A stretch of DNA of 14,842 bases from DASXAQ01 sp036406615 (GTDB taxonomy: Bacteria; Actinomycetota; UBA4738), in NCBI GenBank assembly GCA_036406615.1, contig DASXAQ010000084.1, positions 1-14,842 of the forward strand, in the 5' to 3' direction. The position numbers were made by a program, and so were the translations under genes. This document shows, piece after piece, positions 7,222-14,119 of the stretch (the stretch's first letter is position 1; every line of letters begins with the position of its first letter). The notes below the pieces were generated by a model, which did no database searches, was not told the DNA's origin, and saw only the letters and a program-made list of their open reading frames with translations.

Positions 7222-8082
7222 ATGGGATCGCTCTCACCGACGAAGCTGGCCGACCAGATATCCGAGTTCGAGCCGCTGGACCAGGTCGCCAAGCCCTTGC
7301 AGCGGTTCATCCGAACGGTCCTGCCGGGTGGGTCGGCCCAACGCGACCTGGTCAGCGGGCGGCAGCTTGGGCATCCGTTGCACCCGGCCCTCACCGACGT
7401 CGTGATCGGATCGTGGGGCGCCGCGTTGCTCCTCGACCTGTTCGGCGGGTCCAAGCGGCGAGCCGCGGACCCGCTCATCGGCATCGGCGTGCTGGCCGCG
7501 GCTCCGACGGCCGTCGCCGGGCTCGCCGACTGGAGCGAGCTGCAGGGGCGCGACCGAAGGTTCGGCATGGCGCACGCCCTGGGCAACACCTCGGCGCTGC
7601 TGCTGTTCGCCTCCTCATGGTTCCTTCGCGCTCGAGGACGCCGGGCGAGCGGTGTGGCTCTGTCCCTGGCGGGAACCGCGGTCATGTCGGGATCGGCGTG
7701 GATGGGCGGGCACCTGTCGTTCTCGCGAGGCATCGGGGTCAACCAGAACGCGTTCCAGACGATCCCGGGGACGTGGCAGACCCTGCTGAAGGAAGAGGAA
7801 CTCGAGGAGGGAAAGCTGCTGCCGGCGCGCGTCGGAGACGTGGACGTGCTGGTCGTTCGACACGGAGCCGACGTCCACGCGATGCTGGACCGCTGCAACC
7901 ATCTCGGGTGCCAGCTGAGCGACGGGGAGCTGCGCGACGACGGCATCGTCTGCCCGTGCCACGGGAGCACGTTCGCGCTGGATGGCACCGTCGTTCGAGG
8001 GCCCGCGACGGCCGACCAGCCCACGCTCGAGGTTCGGGTCGAGGACGGCAAGGTGCAGGCCAGGCGGGTTCGCCGGCGCTGA
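7222..8082 (+). CDS. DUF2231 membrane domain fused to a Rieske 2Fe-2S domain
   Basis: A 286-residue protein with two parts. Residues about 45-175 form a DUF2231-like membrane domain with four hydrophobic segments (55-74, 84-101, 118-136, 143-160) and the conserved histidines of HPLHP (51-55), H118 and GGHLSF (162-167), which may bind haem. Residues about 185-286 form a Rieske domain with the full ligand set C225-N-H227 and C244-P-C-H247. The product probably moves electrons at the membrane, with the Rieske domain as a ferredoxin-like carrier; the partner is unknown. ATG 7222 has GGGAGGGA eight to nine bases upstream. The frame is open further upstream, but without a ribosome site and through the hairpin region. 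It is convergent with the PHP gene, 30 bases apart. No oxygenase catalytic domain is present. Confidence 0.9.
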   Translation: MGSLSPTKLADQISEFEPLDQVAKPLQRFIRTVLPGGSAQRDLVSGRQLGHPLHPALTDVVIGSWGAALLLDLFGGSKRRAADPLIGIGVLAAAPTAVAGLADWSELQGRDRRFGMAHALGNTSALLLFASSWFLRARGRRASGVALSLAGTAVMSGSAWMGGHLSFSRGIGVNQNAFQTIPGTWQTLLKEEELEEGKLLPARVGDVDVLVVRHGADVHAMLDRCNHLGCQLSDGELRDDGIVCPCHGSTFALDGTVVRGPATADQPTLEVRVEDGKVQARRVRRR

Positions 8083-8112
8083 CCTTACGTACAGTCGCCC
8101 GAGCGGTCTCCC

Positions 8113-9177
8113 TCAGTCGCCCGCGCGCCGCCGGGCCCGTCGCTCGAGGATCGCGTCCGCGGATTCGAAGTTCAGGATGCGCTCCCTCGGGATGCCGGCC
8201 AGGATGGCCGAGGCCATCGCGAACTCCACCGAGGGGAGCTCCCGTGGATGGTGGGCGTCGCTGCCGATCGAGAAGCGGACGTCGAATCCCGCCGCGATCT
8301 CCAGCAGCGGGACCGGCAGGTCCTGGCGATACGGTGTGCCGTCGATCTCCAGCACCACGCCGCGCTCGGCGGCAAGGGCGAACACCCGCGGCCAGTCGGC
8401 GGCGAGCCCCCGCCGCCGGTTCCACATCCGCGTCGTGGGGTGCGCCAGCACGTCGACATCCGGATTCCGCAGGGCCGCGAGGTAGCGCTCGGTCTGGTCT
8501 TCGGACACGCGCAGCTTCGAATGGAACGCGCCGAGCACCAGATCCAGCCGGCCCAGCGCCTCCGGGTCCATGTCTCCCCGGCCGTCCTCGGTCAGGTCCA
8601 TCTCGATGCCGCGCAGGATCCGGCGCCCCGGCTCGGCCGCGTCGGCGTTGAGCCGTTCGATCCAGCGGCCCTGTGCCAGCAACCGTTCCTCGTCCATCCC
8701 GTTCGTGATGGTCAGTGTGCGCGAGTGGTCGGTGATCGCGATGAACTCGTGGCCGTACGCCCATGCGGCGGACGCCATCTCGTCCAGCGGCACGGCGCCG
8801 TCGGTCTCCGTCGTGTGCATCTGAAGGTCCGCGCGAAGCGTTGCCGCCCAGTCGGAATGGGCATCCAACGCGCGACGGACCTGAGCCAGCGAAAGGTACC
8901 CGATCCGCTCCGCGGCCACACTGGGCGCATCGTCCGGTGGATCGGCGAGCCAGCTCGCCAGGCGGTCCGCGATCCAGGGCCCGACGCCCGCGAGCTCGGT
9001 CAGCGATCGCGCGCTCGGATCGGCGTCCACGATCTCTGCGGCCTCGCGAGGCCAGAACATCGCACGCCGCGATGCCCGAAGCAGCGCCCGCGCCCGGTGC
9101 CCCTCCTCGTGTTGCGCGGCGGCCGCGAGCAGCTCGGCCAGATCGGAGTTCGTCGGTCGCATGGGTCGTCGTGACAC
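8113..9177 (-). CDS. PolX-like helix-hairpin-helix plus PHP metal-dependent hydrolase
   Basis: A 354-residue protein with no nucleotidyltransferase domain. Residues about 8-80 resemble the 8-kDa/HhH region of family X polymerases (N-S-D-L-A-E-L-L, then LAGVGPWIADRL). A PHP phosphoesterase domain follows from about 115. Likely metal ligands: H121 in DLQMHTTETDG, D150-H151 in ITDHS, E192 in GIEMD, H219 in GAFHS, H246 in LAHP and D307/H309 in SDAHH. The first motif is Q-x-H where most PHP proteins have H-x-H (Q119). Predicted role: a phosphodiesterase or nuclease acting on DNA ends or nucleotides, inferred from the PolX PHP domain. The GTG at 9177 lies nine bases after a -10 box (leaderless); ATG 9162 is an equally usable start, giving 349 residues. 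Neither has a Shine-Dalgarno. Confidence 0.88.
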   Translation of the reverse strand: MSRRPMRPTNSDLAELLAAAAQHEEGHRARALLRASRRAMFWPREAAEIVDADPSARSLTELAGVGPWIADRLASWLADPPDDAPSVAAERIGYLSLAQVRRALDAHSDWAATLRADLQMHTTETDGAVPLDEMASAAWAYGHEFIAITDHSRTLTITNGMDEERLLAQGRWIERLNADAAEPGRRILRGIEMDLTEDGRGDMDPEALGRLDLVLGAFHSKLRVSEDQTERYLAALRNPDVDVLAHPTTRMWNRRRGLAADWPRVFALAAERGVVLEIDGTPYRQDLPVPLLEIAAGFDVRFSIGSDAHHPRELPSVEFAMASAILAGIPRERILNFESADAILERRARRRAGD

Positions 9178-9186
9178 CGCGCGCCG

Positions 9187-9215
9187 ATCGTACCGGCGGC
9201 CGCCGTCGTTTTCGA
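9187..9215 (-). promoter_or_regulatory. Predicted promoter of the PHP gene
   Basis: Minus strand: TCGAAA (9215-9210), a 17-base spacer and TACGAT (9192-9187). Transcription would start near 9180, two or three bases before the GTG at 9177. The -35 box overlaps the upstream element of the divergent CsbD promoter. Confidence 0.45.
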
Positions 9216-9239
9216 TTGGGTTGCCCCGGCGATGGGTAC
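9214..9239 (+). promoter_or_regulatory. Candidate sigma-B-like stress promoter of the CsbD gene
   Basis: GATT (9214-9217), a 16-base spacer and GGGTAC (9234-9239) fit the GNNT-N14-16-GGGTAC/T pattern that I recall for actinobacterial stress sigma factors. CsbD is a sigma-B-controlled gene in Bacillus subtilis, so the placement makes sense. The leader would be about 85 bases. Pattern match by eye only. Confidence 0.4.
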
Positions 9240-9330
9240 ACCCACGCGACACGGGCCGACCGAACGGGACGCGACCACCGTCTTCGGGAGAGCGGCCCCA
9301 AGGGAGCAGCTCGACCACAGGGAGGGAATC

Positions 9331-9513
9331 ATGGCGAAGGGCAGTGCGGCGGCCGACACCGTCAAGGGCAAGGCGAACCAGGCGAAGGGACGCGCGCAGC
9401 GAGCGGCCGGCAAGGCCACCGGCAACAACAAGATGCGCGCCAAGGGCGCGGCCACGCAGGCCAAGGGCAAGGTTCAGGAGGCGAAGGGCAAGGTCAAGCG
9501 CAGCGCCTCGTAG
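9331..9513 (+). CDS. CsbD-family general stress protein
   Basis: A 60-residue, very basic, hydrophilic protein made of repeated K-G-K-x-x-Q-A-K-G units: VKGKANQAKG (11-20), AAGKATGNNKMRAKG (25-39) and AKGKVQEAKGKVK (44-56). This is the CsbD pattern, including the central 'GKATGN-K' turn. The family is induced by general stress in many bacteria; its molecular role is not known. ATG 9331 has GGGAGGGA just upstream. The last codons form the left arm of a 13-pair hairpin, and the TAG stop lies in the loop. The gene is a single unit, divergent from the PHP gene and convergent with the small unknown gene at 9571. A frame open upstream to 9232 has no ribosome site. Confidence 0.93.
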   Translation: MAKGSAAADTVKGKANQAKGRAQRAAGKATGNNKMRAKGAATQAKGKVQEAKGKVKRSAS

Positions 9514-9528
9514 GCCGAGGCGCTGCGC
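9498..9528 (+). terminator. 13-pair hairpin over the CsbD stop codon, probable terminator
   Basis: GCGCAGCGCCTCG (9498-9510) pairs perfectly with CGAGGCGCTGCGC (9516-9528) across a five-base loop TAGGC that holds the TAG stop codon. There is no U-tract, as is common in high-GC actinobacteria. It may end transcription for both convergent genes or protect the message 3' end. Confidence 0.6.
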
Positions 9529-9570
9529 CAGGTTCGGCGCGGACGAGCCGTTGGATCCCCCGCGGCGCGG

Positions 9571-9828
9571 CTAGCCCGCGGCATCCCCGGGTGCCATGTC
9601 GAAGGGATCCTCCGCCTCGGACAGCCCCGCGCCCTGGGCGAGCGCCGAGCGGCCCGACTCCGCGGACTCCCATTCGATCTCGCGGATCCTGTGCCACGGG
9701 TACAGCCTGGAGCCCTGGTCCGTCCGGTGGGCCAGCCCGGCGACGTGCAACACGATCGTGCCGCCGGTGCTGGCCTCGGAGATGCTGGTGCCCTCTTCGA
9801 AGGTGACCTTCCAGCCGGAATCGATCAT
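9571..9828 (-). CDS. Small hypothetical protein (85 residues)
   Basis: ATG start with GAGGAGG about seven bases upstream, and strongly G/C third positions, which supports a real gene. The first half looks like a small beta-rich fold: W-K-V-T-F (6-10), T-I-V-L-H-V (24-29) and a basic PWHRIREIEW stretch (44-53). The second half (58-85) is acidic and Ala/Gly-rich and probably disordered. No signal peptide, membrane span or known motif is seen. The gene lies 92 bases downstream of the STAS gene on the same strand, so co-transcription is possible. I do not recognise the family. Confidence 0.7.
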   Translation of the reverse strand: MIDSGWKVTFEEGTSISEASTGGTIVLHVAGLAHRTDQGSRLYPWHRIREIEWESAESGRSALAQGAGLSEAEDPFDMAPGDAAG

Positions 9829-9920
9829 CGCGCGACCTCCTCGCTTCGTCGGTGCGCGTGGAGCTTCCCCCGTGAGTGCGGGCGTGAAACAACGCGAACG
9901 CGAGCGCGGTCGCGGGGGAC

Positions 9921-10268
9921 TCAGGCGAGATCGGCGGCGTCGTCGCCCGGGCGAGGGAAGCGCGGCTCCTCGATCCAGTCGCCGGTCATTCCCGGAGCGC
10001 CGTCCGGCAGCGAGAGCTGCAACAGCCGGCGTACCTCGCCGCGGCAGTGCCGAAGGATCAGGCCGCCCCGCCCGTTGAGCGCACGGCCCGCACGCAGGAG
10101 CAGGGCGATGCCGGTGCTGTCACAGAACGTCAGCCGCTCGAGATCGAGCGTGACGTAGCCGCCCGCGCCAACCAGGCCCTGCAGCACGTCGGCGACCACC
10201 GGCACGGAGGCGAGGTCCAGCTCTCCGGCCAGGCGGATCGTCGGCGCGTGTTCGACGACCTCGAACAA
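9921..10268 (-). CDS. STAS-domain anti-sigma factor antagonist
   Basis: A 115-residue single STAS domain. Residues 1-20 give F-E-V-V-E-H ... LAGELDLASVP, and 40-60 give the phosphorylation loop LDLERLTFCDSTGIALLL, where S51 in DST matches the serine phosphorylated in SpoIIAA/RsbV-type proteins. When unphosphorylated, such proteins bind an anti-sigma kinase and free its sigma factor. No partner kinase or sigma gene is in the window. The C-terminal tail (96-115) is acidic and Pro-rich. The start is uncertain: TTG 10268 abuts a GGTGGAGG stretch with no spacing. An in-frame CTG at 10283 and an out-of-frame ATG at 10299 separated by a seven-G run are alternatives. Confidence 0.85.
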   Translation of the reverse strand: MFEVVEHAPTIRLAGELDLASVPVVADVLQGLVGAGGYVTLDLERLTFCDSTGIALLLRAGRALNGRGGLILRHCRGEVRRLLQLSLPDGAPGMTGDWIEEPRFPRPGDDAADLA

Positions 10269-10624
10269 CCTCCACCCCCCCAGCGTCGGTCGGCCACATG
10301 CTGCGATTCCGGAGCGAACCCGTCAATCCCCCAGGCCCGGGCCGGGAATTCATCGGCCCATGGGACATGCGACGGGGAATGTCCTCGTCGATGGGAGGAA
10401 ACGGGGGGGCCGTCAACGGCCGGGACCCCGGCGGGGCTGCCCGCCTTCCTGTACCCCGCGCGGGACCCGGCGAGCGCGACGGTATCGGGTGAGATGTCCG
10501 GGGCGCATGGGCCCATGGATTCATCTGGGGTTCAATCTCGCACGGCGGCGGTTTGCATCGCCAAGGACCCCGGGCCAGACTCGTCGGAGCGTCAGAGGGA
10601 CGCGCCGTCGAGGGGAGGATGGCC
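10269..10624. other. Divergent intergenic region, STAS gene to DUF4389 gene
   Basis: These 356 bases carry no gene I can support. Visible items are the G7 run (10275-10281, minus strand) at the STAS start, a palindrome GGCCCGGGCC (10334-10343), a dyad GGCCGT-CA-ACGGCC (10408-10421) and the AGGGGAGG ribosome site of the DUF4389 gene. Short open frames here lack convincing starts. Confidence 0.5.
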
Positions 10625-11290
10625 ATGGCCATGGCGACGCCGCCGATGCCGTACCCGGTTCAATTGTCGGTCGACTACCCGGATCGTTCGCTCAACCGAT
10701 TGACCTCGCTGTTTCGGATCTTCGTCGCCATCCCGATCATGATCGTGCTGGGAGCGGTCTCGGGAAGCACGCTGGTGTCGATCCCGAGCCACGCGGCCGG
10801 CGCCGGCGCGGGCGAGACGACGTTCGTCATCGCCGGGGCCGGGGGCGTGCTGTTCCTGGGGCCGCTGCTGATGATCCTGTTCCGCCGCAAGTATCCCCGC
10901 TGGTGGTTCGACTGGAACCTCGAGCTGCAGCGATTCACGAACCGCGTCCTCATCTATGTGCTGCTGATGGACGATCGGTACCCGGCCACCGACCAGGCGC
11001 AGTCGGTGCATCTGGACTACGCGTACCCGGATGCGAGCCGCGACCTGAACCGCTGGCTGCCCCTGGTGAAGTGGCTCCTGGCGATCCCGCAGTTCATCGT
11101 GCTGACGTTCCTGTGGATCGCCGTGTTCTTCGTGACCATCTTCGTGTGGTTCGCCATCCTGTTCACCGGCCGCTATCCGAAATCGCTGTTCCGCTTCGTC
11201 GAAGGCACGATCCGATGGGGTCAGCGCGTGGTCGCGTACTCGCTGCTGCTGGTGACGGACCGGTACCCGCCGTTCCGCCTCGAGCCGTAG
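10625..11290 (+). CDS. Tandem DUF4389 membrane protein
   Basis: A 221-residue membrane protein made of two similar halves. Half one: DYPDRSLNRLTSLFRIFVAIP (about 17-37), two hydrophobic segments (about 30-52, 66-86), then YPRWWFDWNLELQRFTNRV and LLMDDRYP (113-120). Half two: YAYPDASRDLNRW (132-144), AIPQFIVL with a long hydrophobic run (148-180), then GRYPKSLFRFVEGTIRWGQRV and LLVTDRYP (208-215). This repeat pattern is that of DUF4389, common in actinobacteria, of unknown function. Three ATGs lie in frame (10619, 10625, 10631); I chose 10625, six bases after GGGGAGG. The gene ends 12 bases from the convergent ligase gene. Confidence 0.88.
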   Translation: MAMATPPMPYPVQLSVDYPDRSLNRLTSLFRIFVAIPIMIVLGAVSGSTLVSIPSHAAGAGAGETTFVIAGAGGVLFLGPLLMILFRRKYPRWWFDWNLELQRFTNRVLIYVLLMDDRYPATDQAQSVHLDYAYPDASRDLNRWLPLVKWLLAIPQFIVLTFLWIAVFFVTIFVWFAILFTGRYPKSLFRFVEGTIRWGQRVVAYSLLLVTDRYPPFRLEP

Positions 11291-11302
11291 CGGAACCGTG
11301 CG

Positions 11303-12631
11303 TCAGAACAGCTCCAGGTACTCCTGCCGCTCCCAGTCCGTCACCCAGTCGTCGAAGCGGGCAAGCTCGTACCGGCGCATGGCGACGTAGGCCGTGACGA
11401 ACTCCTCGCCGAAGAACGCTTTGGACGCCGGCTCGGCCTCCAGAGCGTCCAGGGCCTCGTAGATGGAGGTCGGCAGCTTCTCGAAGTCGGGGTCGTCCTC
11501 GGCCGGAAGGCCGGACTTGGAGGGTGAACCGGGATCGAGGCGCTCCTCGATCCCCTTCAGTCCCGCCGACAGGAGCGCGGCCCCGACCAGATAGGGATTC
11601 GAGAGGCCGCTGGGAGCGCGGTACTCGACGTGGCGCGACTCGGCCGAGCCGCCCTTCACGCGCACCAGCGCCGAGCGATCCTCCACCCCCCACGAGATGT
11701 TCGTGGGACTGAACGTGTGCCGGCGCCGGCGGCGGTGACAATTCACCGTCGGCGCGATCAGGGCGTCGATGGCCTTCGCGTACCGAACGAGCCCCCCGAT
11801 GAAATGGCGCCCCGTCTCGGACAGGCCCGCCGGATCGGCGTCCCCGGCCAGGACGTTGTCGCCGCCGTCGAGTCGAAGAAGTGAAATGTGGGTGTGACAT
11901 CCGTTGCCGGCCGAGTCGGCGAACGGTTTGGACATGAACGTGGCCAGATAACCGTCCTGCTTGGCGATCTCCTTTACGCCGTTGCGGAACGTGAACGCGT
12001 TGTCGGGGCCCCGAAGCCCGCGGCCGGGAGCGAAGTTGATCTCCCACTGGGACCCGGCGTACTCGGAGTTGGAGGTGATGATGTCCACGCCGATCCCCGG
12101 CATCTCCTCCAGGATCCGGCGTATGGTCGGGGTCCAATCGTTTCGGACCGTGTTGAAGATGTGGTAGCCGGTGAACAGGGGATCGTGCGTGGCGTCGTCG
12201 AGCAGGTAGAACTCGTACTCGAAGCCCATCACCGGCTCGAACCCCATTCCCCGGCACCGCTCGAGGGCCCGGCGGAACACGTGCCGAGGCGTCGCCTCCA
12301 ACGGGGCGCCGTCGTACCACGTGGCGTCACAGATCAACCGTGCGGTCCGGTCGGCCCATGGAACGACCGCCGCCGTCGAGGGGTCGGGGCGCAGCAGTTG
12401 GTCCGCGTACGCCCTCTCCTCGTTGTACAGGGTTCCCGGCACCACGTCCGACCTCGAGTCAAGGACCGCGGTTCCCCCGTACATGTTCAAGCCCGCGGCG
12501 GCGTAGTCGGCTGCGTGCTCGATGGGGATGGTCTTGGACCGCGACGTGCCGTGCAGATCCGGCAACTCGAAGCGCACCCACTTGATGCCGGATTCTCTCC
12601 AATCGTCCAGCGATTGTTCCAGCTCGCCCAC
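11303..12631 (-). CDS. Glutamine synthetase family gamma-glutamyl-amine ligase
   Basis: A 442-residue glutamine-synthetase-fold enzyme, ATP-dependent, predicted to join glutamate to an amine. Visible motifs are the N-terminal beta-grasp (residues about 10-100), GFEYEFYL (136-143) with metal ligands E138/E140, E190 and E197 in SNSEYAGSQWE, the GNGCHTHIS motif (242-250), ISWGVEDRSALVRV (312-325) and RHVEYRAPSG (333-342). The usual NSYKR-type loop is NCHRRRRRH (297-305). It resembles PuuA/GlnT-type ligases more than nitrogen-assimilating GlnA: it is shorter and lacks a GlnA adenylylation tail. The neighbouring aminotransferase and amidotransferase-like hydrolase support an amine-breakdown role. 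The GTG start has no ribosome site and lies six bases after TACGAT, so it is likely leaderless. The exact amine is unknown; true glutamine synthesis is less likely. Confidence 0.92.
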   Translation of the reverse strand: MGELEQSLDDWRESGIKWVRFELPDLHGTSRSKTIPIEHAADYAAAGLNMYGGTAVLDSRSDVVPGTLYNEERAYADQLLRPDPSTAAVVPWADRTARLICDATWYDGAPLEATPRHVFRRALERCRGMGFEPVMGFEYEFYLLDDATHDPLFTGYHIFNTVRNDWTPTIRRILEEMPGIGVDIITSNSEYAGSQWEINFAPGRGLRGPDNAFTFRNGVKEIAKQDGYLATFMSKPFADSAGNGCHTHISLLRLDGGDNVLAGDADPAGLSETGRHFIGGLVRYAKAIDALIAPTVNCHRRRRRHTFSPTNISWGVEDRSALVRVKGGSAESRHVEYRAPSGLSNPYLVGAALLSAGLKGIEERLDPGSPSKSGLPAEDDPDFEKLPTSIYEALDALEAEPASKAFFGEEFVTAYVAMRRYELARFDDWVTDWERQEYLELF

Positions 12632-12637
12632 GGTCGC

Positions 12638-12643
12638 ATCGTA
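12638..12643 (-). promoter_or_regulatory. Predicted -10 box of the ligase gene (leaderless)
   Basis: TACGAT on the minus strand ends six bases before the GTG start codon, so the transcript should begin at or near the codon. The -35 region (around TGGTCT, 12667-12662) is weak. The 93-base gap to the divergent aminotransferase also holds TAGGAT (12683-12688, plus strand), a likely -10 for that gene. Confidence 0.4.
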
Positions 12644-12724
12644 CCGTCGCGGCCGGCGGGAAGACCACTGCGTGCGACCGGGTAGGATTGGCCCTCTACG
12701 TACCGATCCTTTCGAGGAGGTCGC

Positions 12725-14119
12725 GTGGCCGAGGCGCTGATCGACGGCAACCACACGCGGGTGCTGCCTCTGGAGTTCGTGCACGGATACCGCGTGGTGG
12801 TTCGAGGGCAGGGCGTCTGGGTCGAGGACTCCGCCGGACGACGGTACCTCGACGCGATGAGCGGTGGTTCGATGGCCGCCACGCTCGGCCACGGCCGCCG
12901 CGATGTCCCCGAGGCAGCGCGGGCGCAGGCCGAACGCCTCTCCTACGTTCACAACGAGCGACTCACCAACTCCGCCCAGGAGGAGCTCGCGCGAGCGCTG
13001 GTGGGCGTGGCCCCGCCCGGATTCAGCCGGGTTCACTTCGTGACGAGCGGCGCCGACGCCAACGAGATGGCCGTCCAGATGGCCCGGAGCTATCACGTCG
13101 AACGCGGCGAGCCCGGCCGGTGGCGGGTGATCTCCCCGGCGCAGGCGTACCACGGGCCGACGATGGGAACGCTGGCGCTGACGGGACGGCCGGGCCTGCA
13201 GGGATCGTTCGGCCCGTACGCACGCCAGCACCAGCACATACCCCCCAGCACCGACCGGTTCGATCCCACGGGCGAAGCGGCGCTCGCGGCCCTCGACGAG
13301 GCGCTCGAGGACGGAGGGCCGCAGAGCGTGTCCGCGTACTTCTGCGAGGCCATCAGCGCGGCGGCCCTTCCCGCCTACACGCCGCCGCAGCGCTTTTGGG
13401 AAGGGCTCGCCGAGCGGCGGGACCGCCACGGCTTCCTGGTGTGCTTCGACGAGGTCGTGACCGGGCTGGGCCGAACCGGCCGATGGTTCGCCGGCGCCGG
13501 CACGGCGTGCACGCCCGACATCATCGCCACCGCGAAGGGGCTGGGGGCCGGCTACGCGCCCATCGGCGCCGTGCTGTGCCAGGAGCGCGTGTACCGGGCG
13601 TTCGCCGATGGATCGAAGCGATTCACGCTGGGACACACCTGGGACGGGGCACCGCTGTCCTGCGCGGTGGGGTTGGCGGTGCTGCACGCGCTGAAGGCTG
13701 AGCACCTGATCGAGCGCGTCGCCGAGCGCGGCCCGCGACTGCGCGACGAGCTGGAGGCCGCCCTGAAGGGCAACCCGCTGGTCCGGGAGGTCCGAGGCCA
13801 CGGGTTCCTCCTCGGCGTGGAGTACGCGGACCCCCGGGACGGCCGGAGCTTCCTGCCTCCGGAGCTCCGCGTGGCGGGACGGATCGACGCGGCGGCGTTC
13901 GAGGCGGGGCTCATCGTGCTGTCGACGCAGCCCACCCGGGACGGGTTTGCGGGCGACCAGACGCTGTTCGCTCCGCCGTTCGTCACCACCGACGACGAGC
14001 TGGCCGAGATGGTGGATCGGTTCGCCGCGGCGGTCGGCAGCGTCGCCGACGACGTCGCCGCCGAACTCGCGCAACGCTCGAGGGAACCCGCGCCCGCGCC
14101 GGCGGGGAGCGGAGCGTGA
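12725..14119 (+). CDS. Class III PLP-dependent aminotransferase
   Basis: A 464-residue fold-type I aminotransferase that moves an amino group from an omega-amino compound to a keto acid. Motifs: TSGADANEMA (107-116, PLP phosphate site), YHG (142-144), FDEVVTGLGRTG (241-252, D242 contacts the PLP ring nitrogen), ATAKGLGAGYAPIGA (268-282, K271 the Schiff-base lysine) and GHTWDGAPLSCAVG (303-316). The length is normal for the class; a 20-residue Ala/Pro tail ends it. GTG 12725 follows GAGGAGG with good spacing. The stop overlaps the next start in GTGA, so the two are translationally coupled. Divergence from the ligase gene suggests that the amine or its gamma-glutamyl form is the substrate, as for putrescine-type aminotransferases. 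4-Aminobutyrate or another omega-amino acid is also possible. Confidence 0.93.
   Translation: MAEALIDGNHTRVLPLEFVHGYRVVVRGQGVWVEDSAGRRYLDAMSGGSMAATLGHGRRDVPEAARAQAERLSYVHNERLTNSAQEELARALVGVAPPGFSRVHFVTSGADANEMAVQMARSYHVERGEPGRWRVISPAQAYHGPTMGTLALTGRPGLQGSFGPYARQHQHIPPSTDRFDPTGEAALAALDEALEDGGPQSVSAYFCEAISAAALPAYTPPQRFWEGLAERRDRHGFLVCFDEVVTGLGRTGRWFAGAGTACTPDIIATAKGLGAGYAPIGAVLCQERVYRAFADGSKRFTLGHTWDGAPLSCAVGLAVLHALKAEHLIERVAERGPRLRDELEAALKGNPLVREVRGHGFLLGVEYADPRDGRSFLPPELRVAGRIDAAAFEAGLIVLSTQPTRDGFAGDQTLFAPPFVTTDDELAEMVDRFAAAVGSVADDVAAELAQRSREPAPAPAGSGA

Noticed and set aside
7222..8082. Rieske oxygenase subunit linked to the amine cluster (as in aniline dioxygenase operons)
   Set aside because: The protein has a DUF2231 membrane domain and no oxygenase catalytic domain, and lies more than 3 kb away across opposite-strand genes.
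7739..9301. Minus-strand 520-codon open frame over the Rieske and PHP genes
   Set aside because: Shadow frame crossing two genes in other frames; Arg/Gly/Ala-rich with no motif.
12632..14074. Long minus-strand extension of the ligase frame, seeming to give one 923-residue protein
   Set aside because: It is antisense to a clear aminotransferase, reads as Arg/Gly/Val-rich shadow sequence, and the family start fits GTG 12631.
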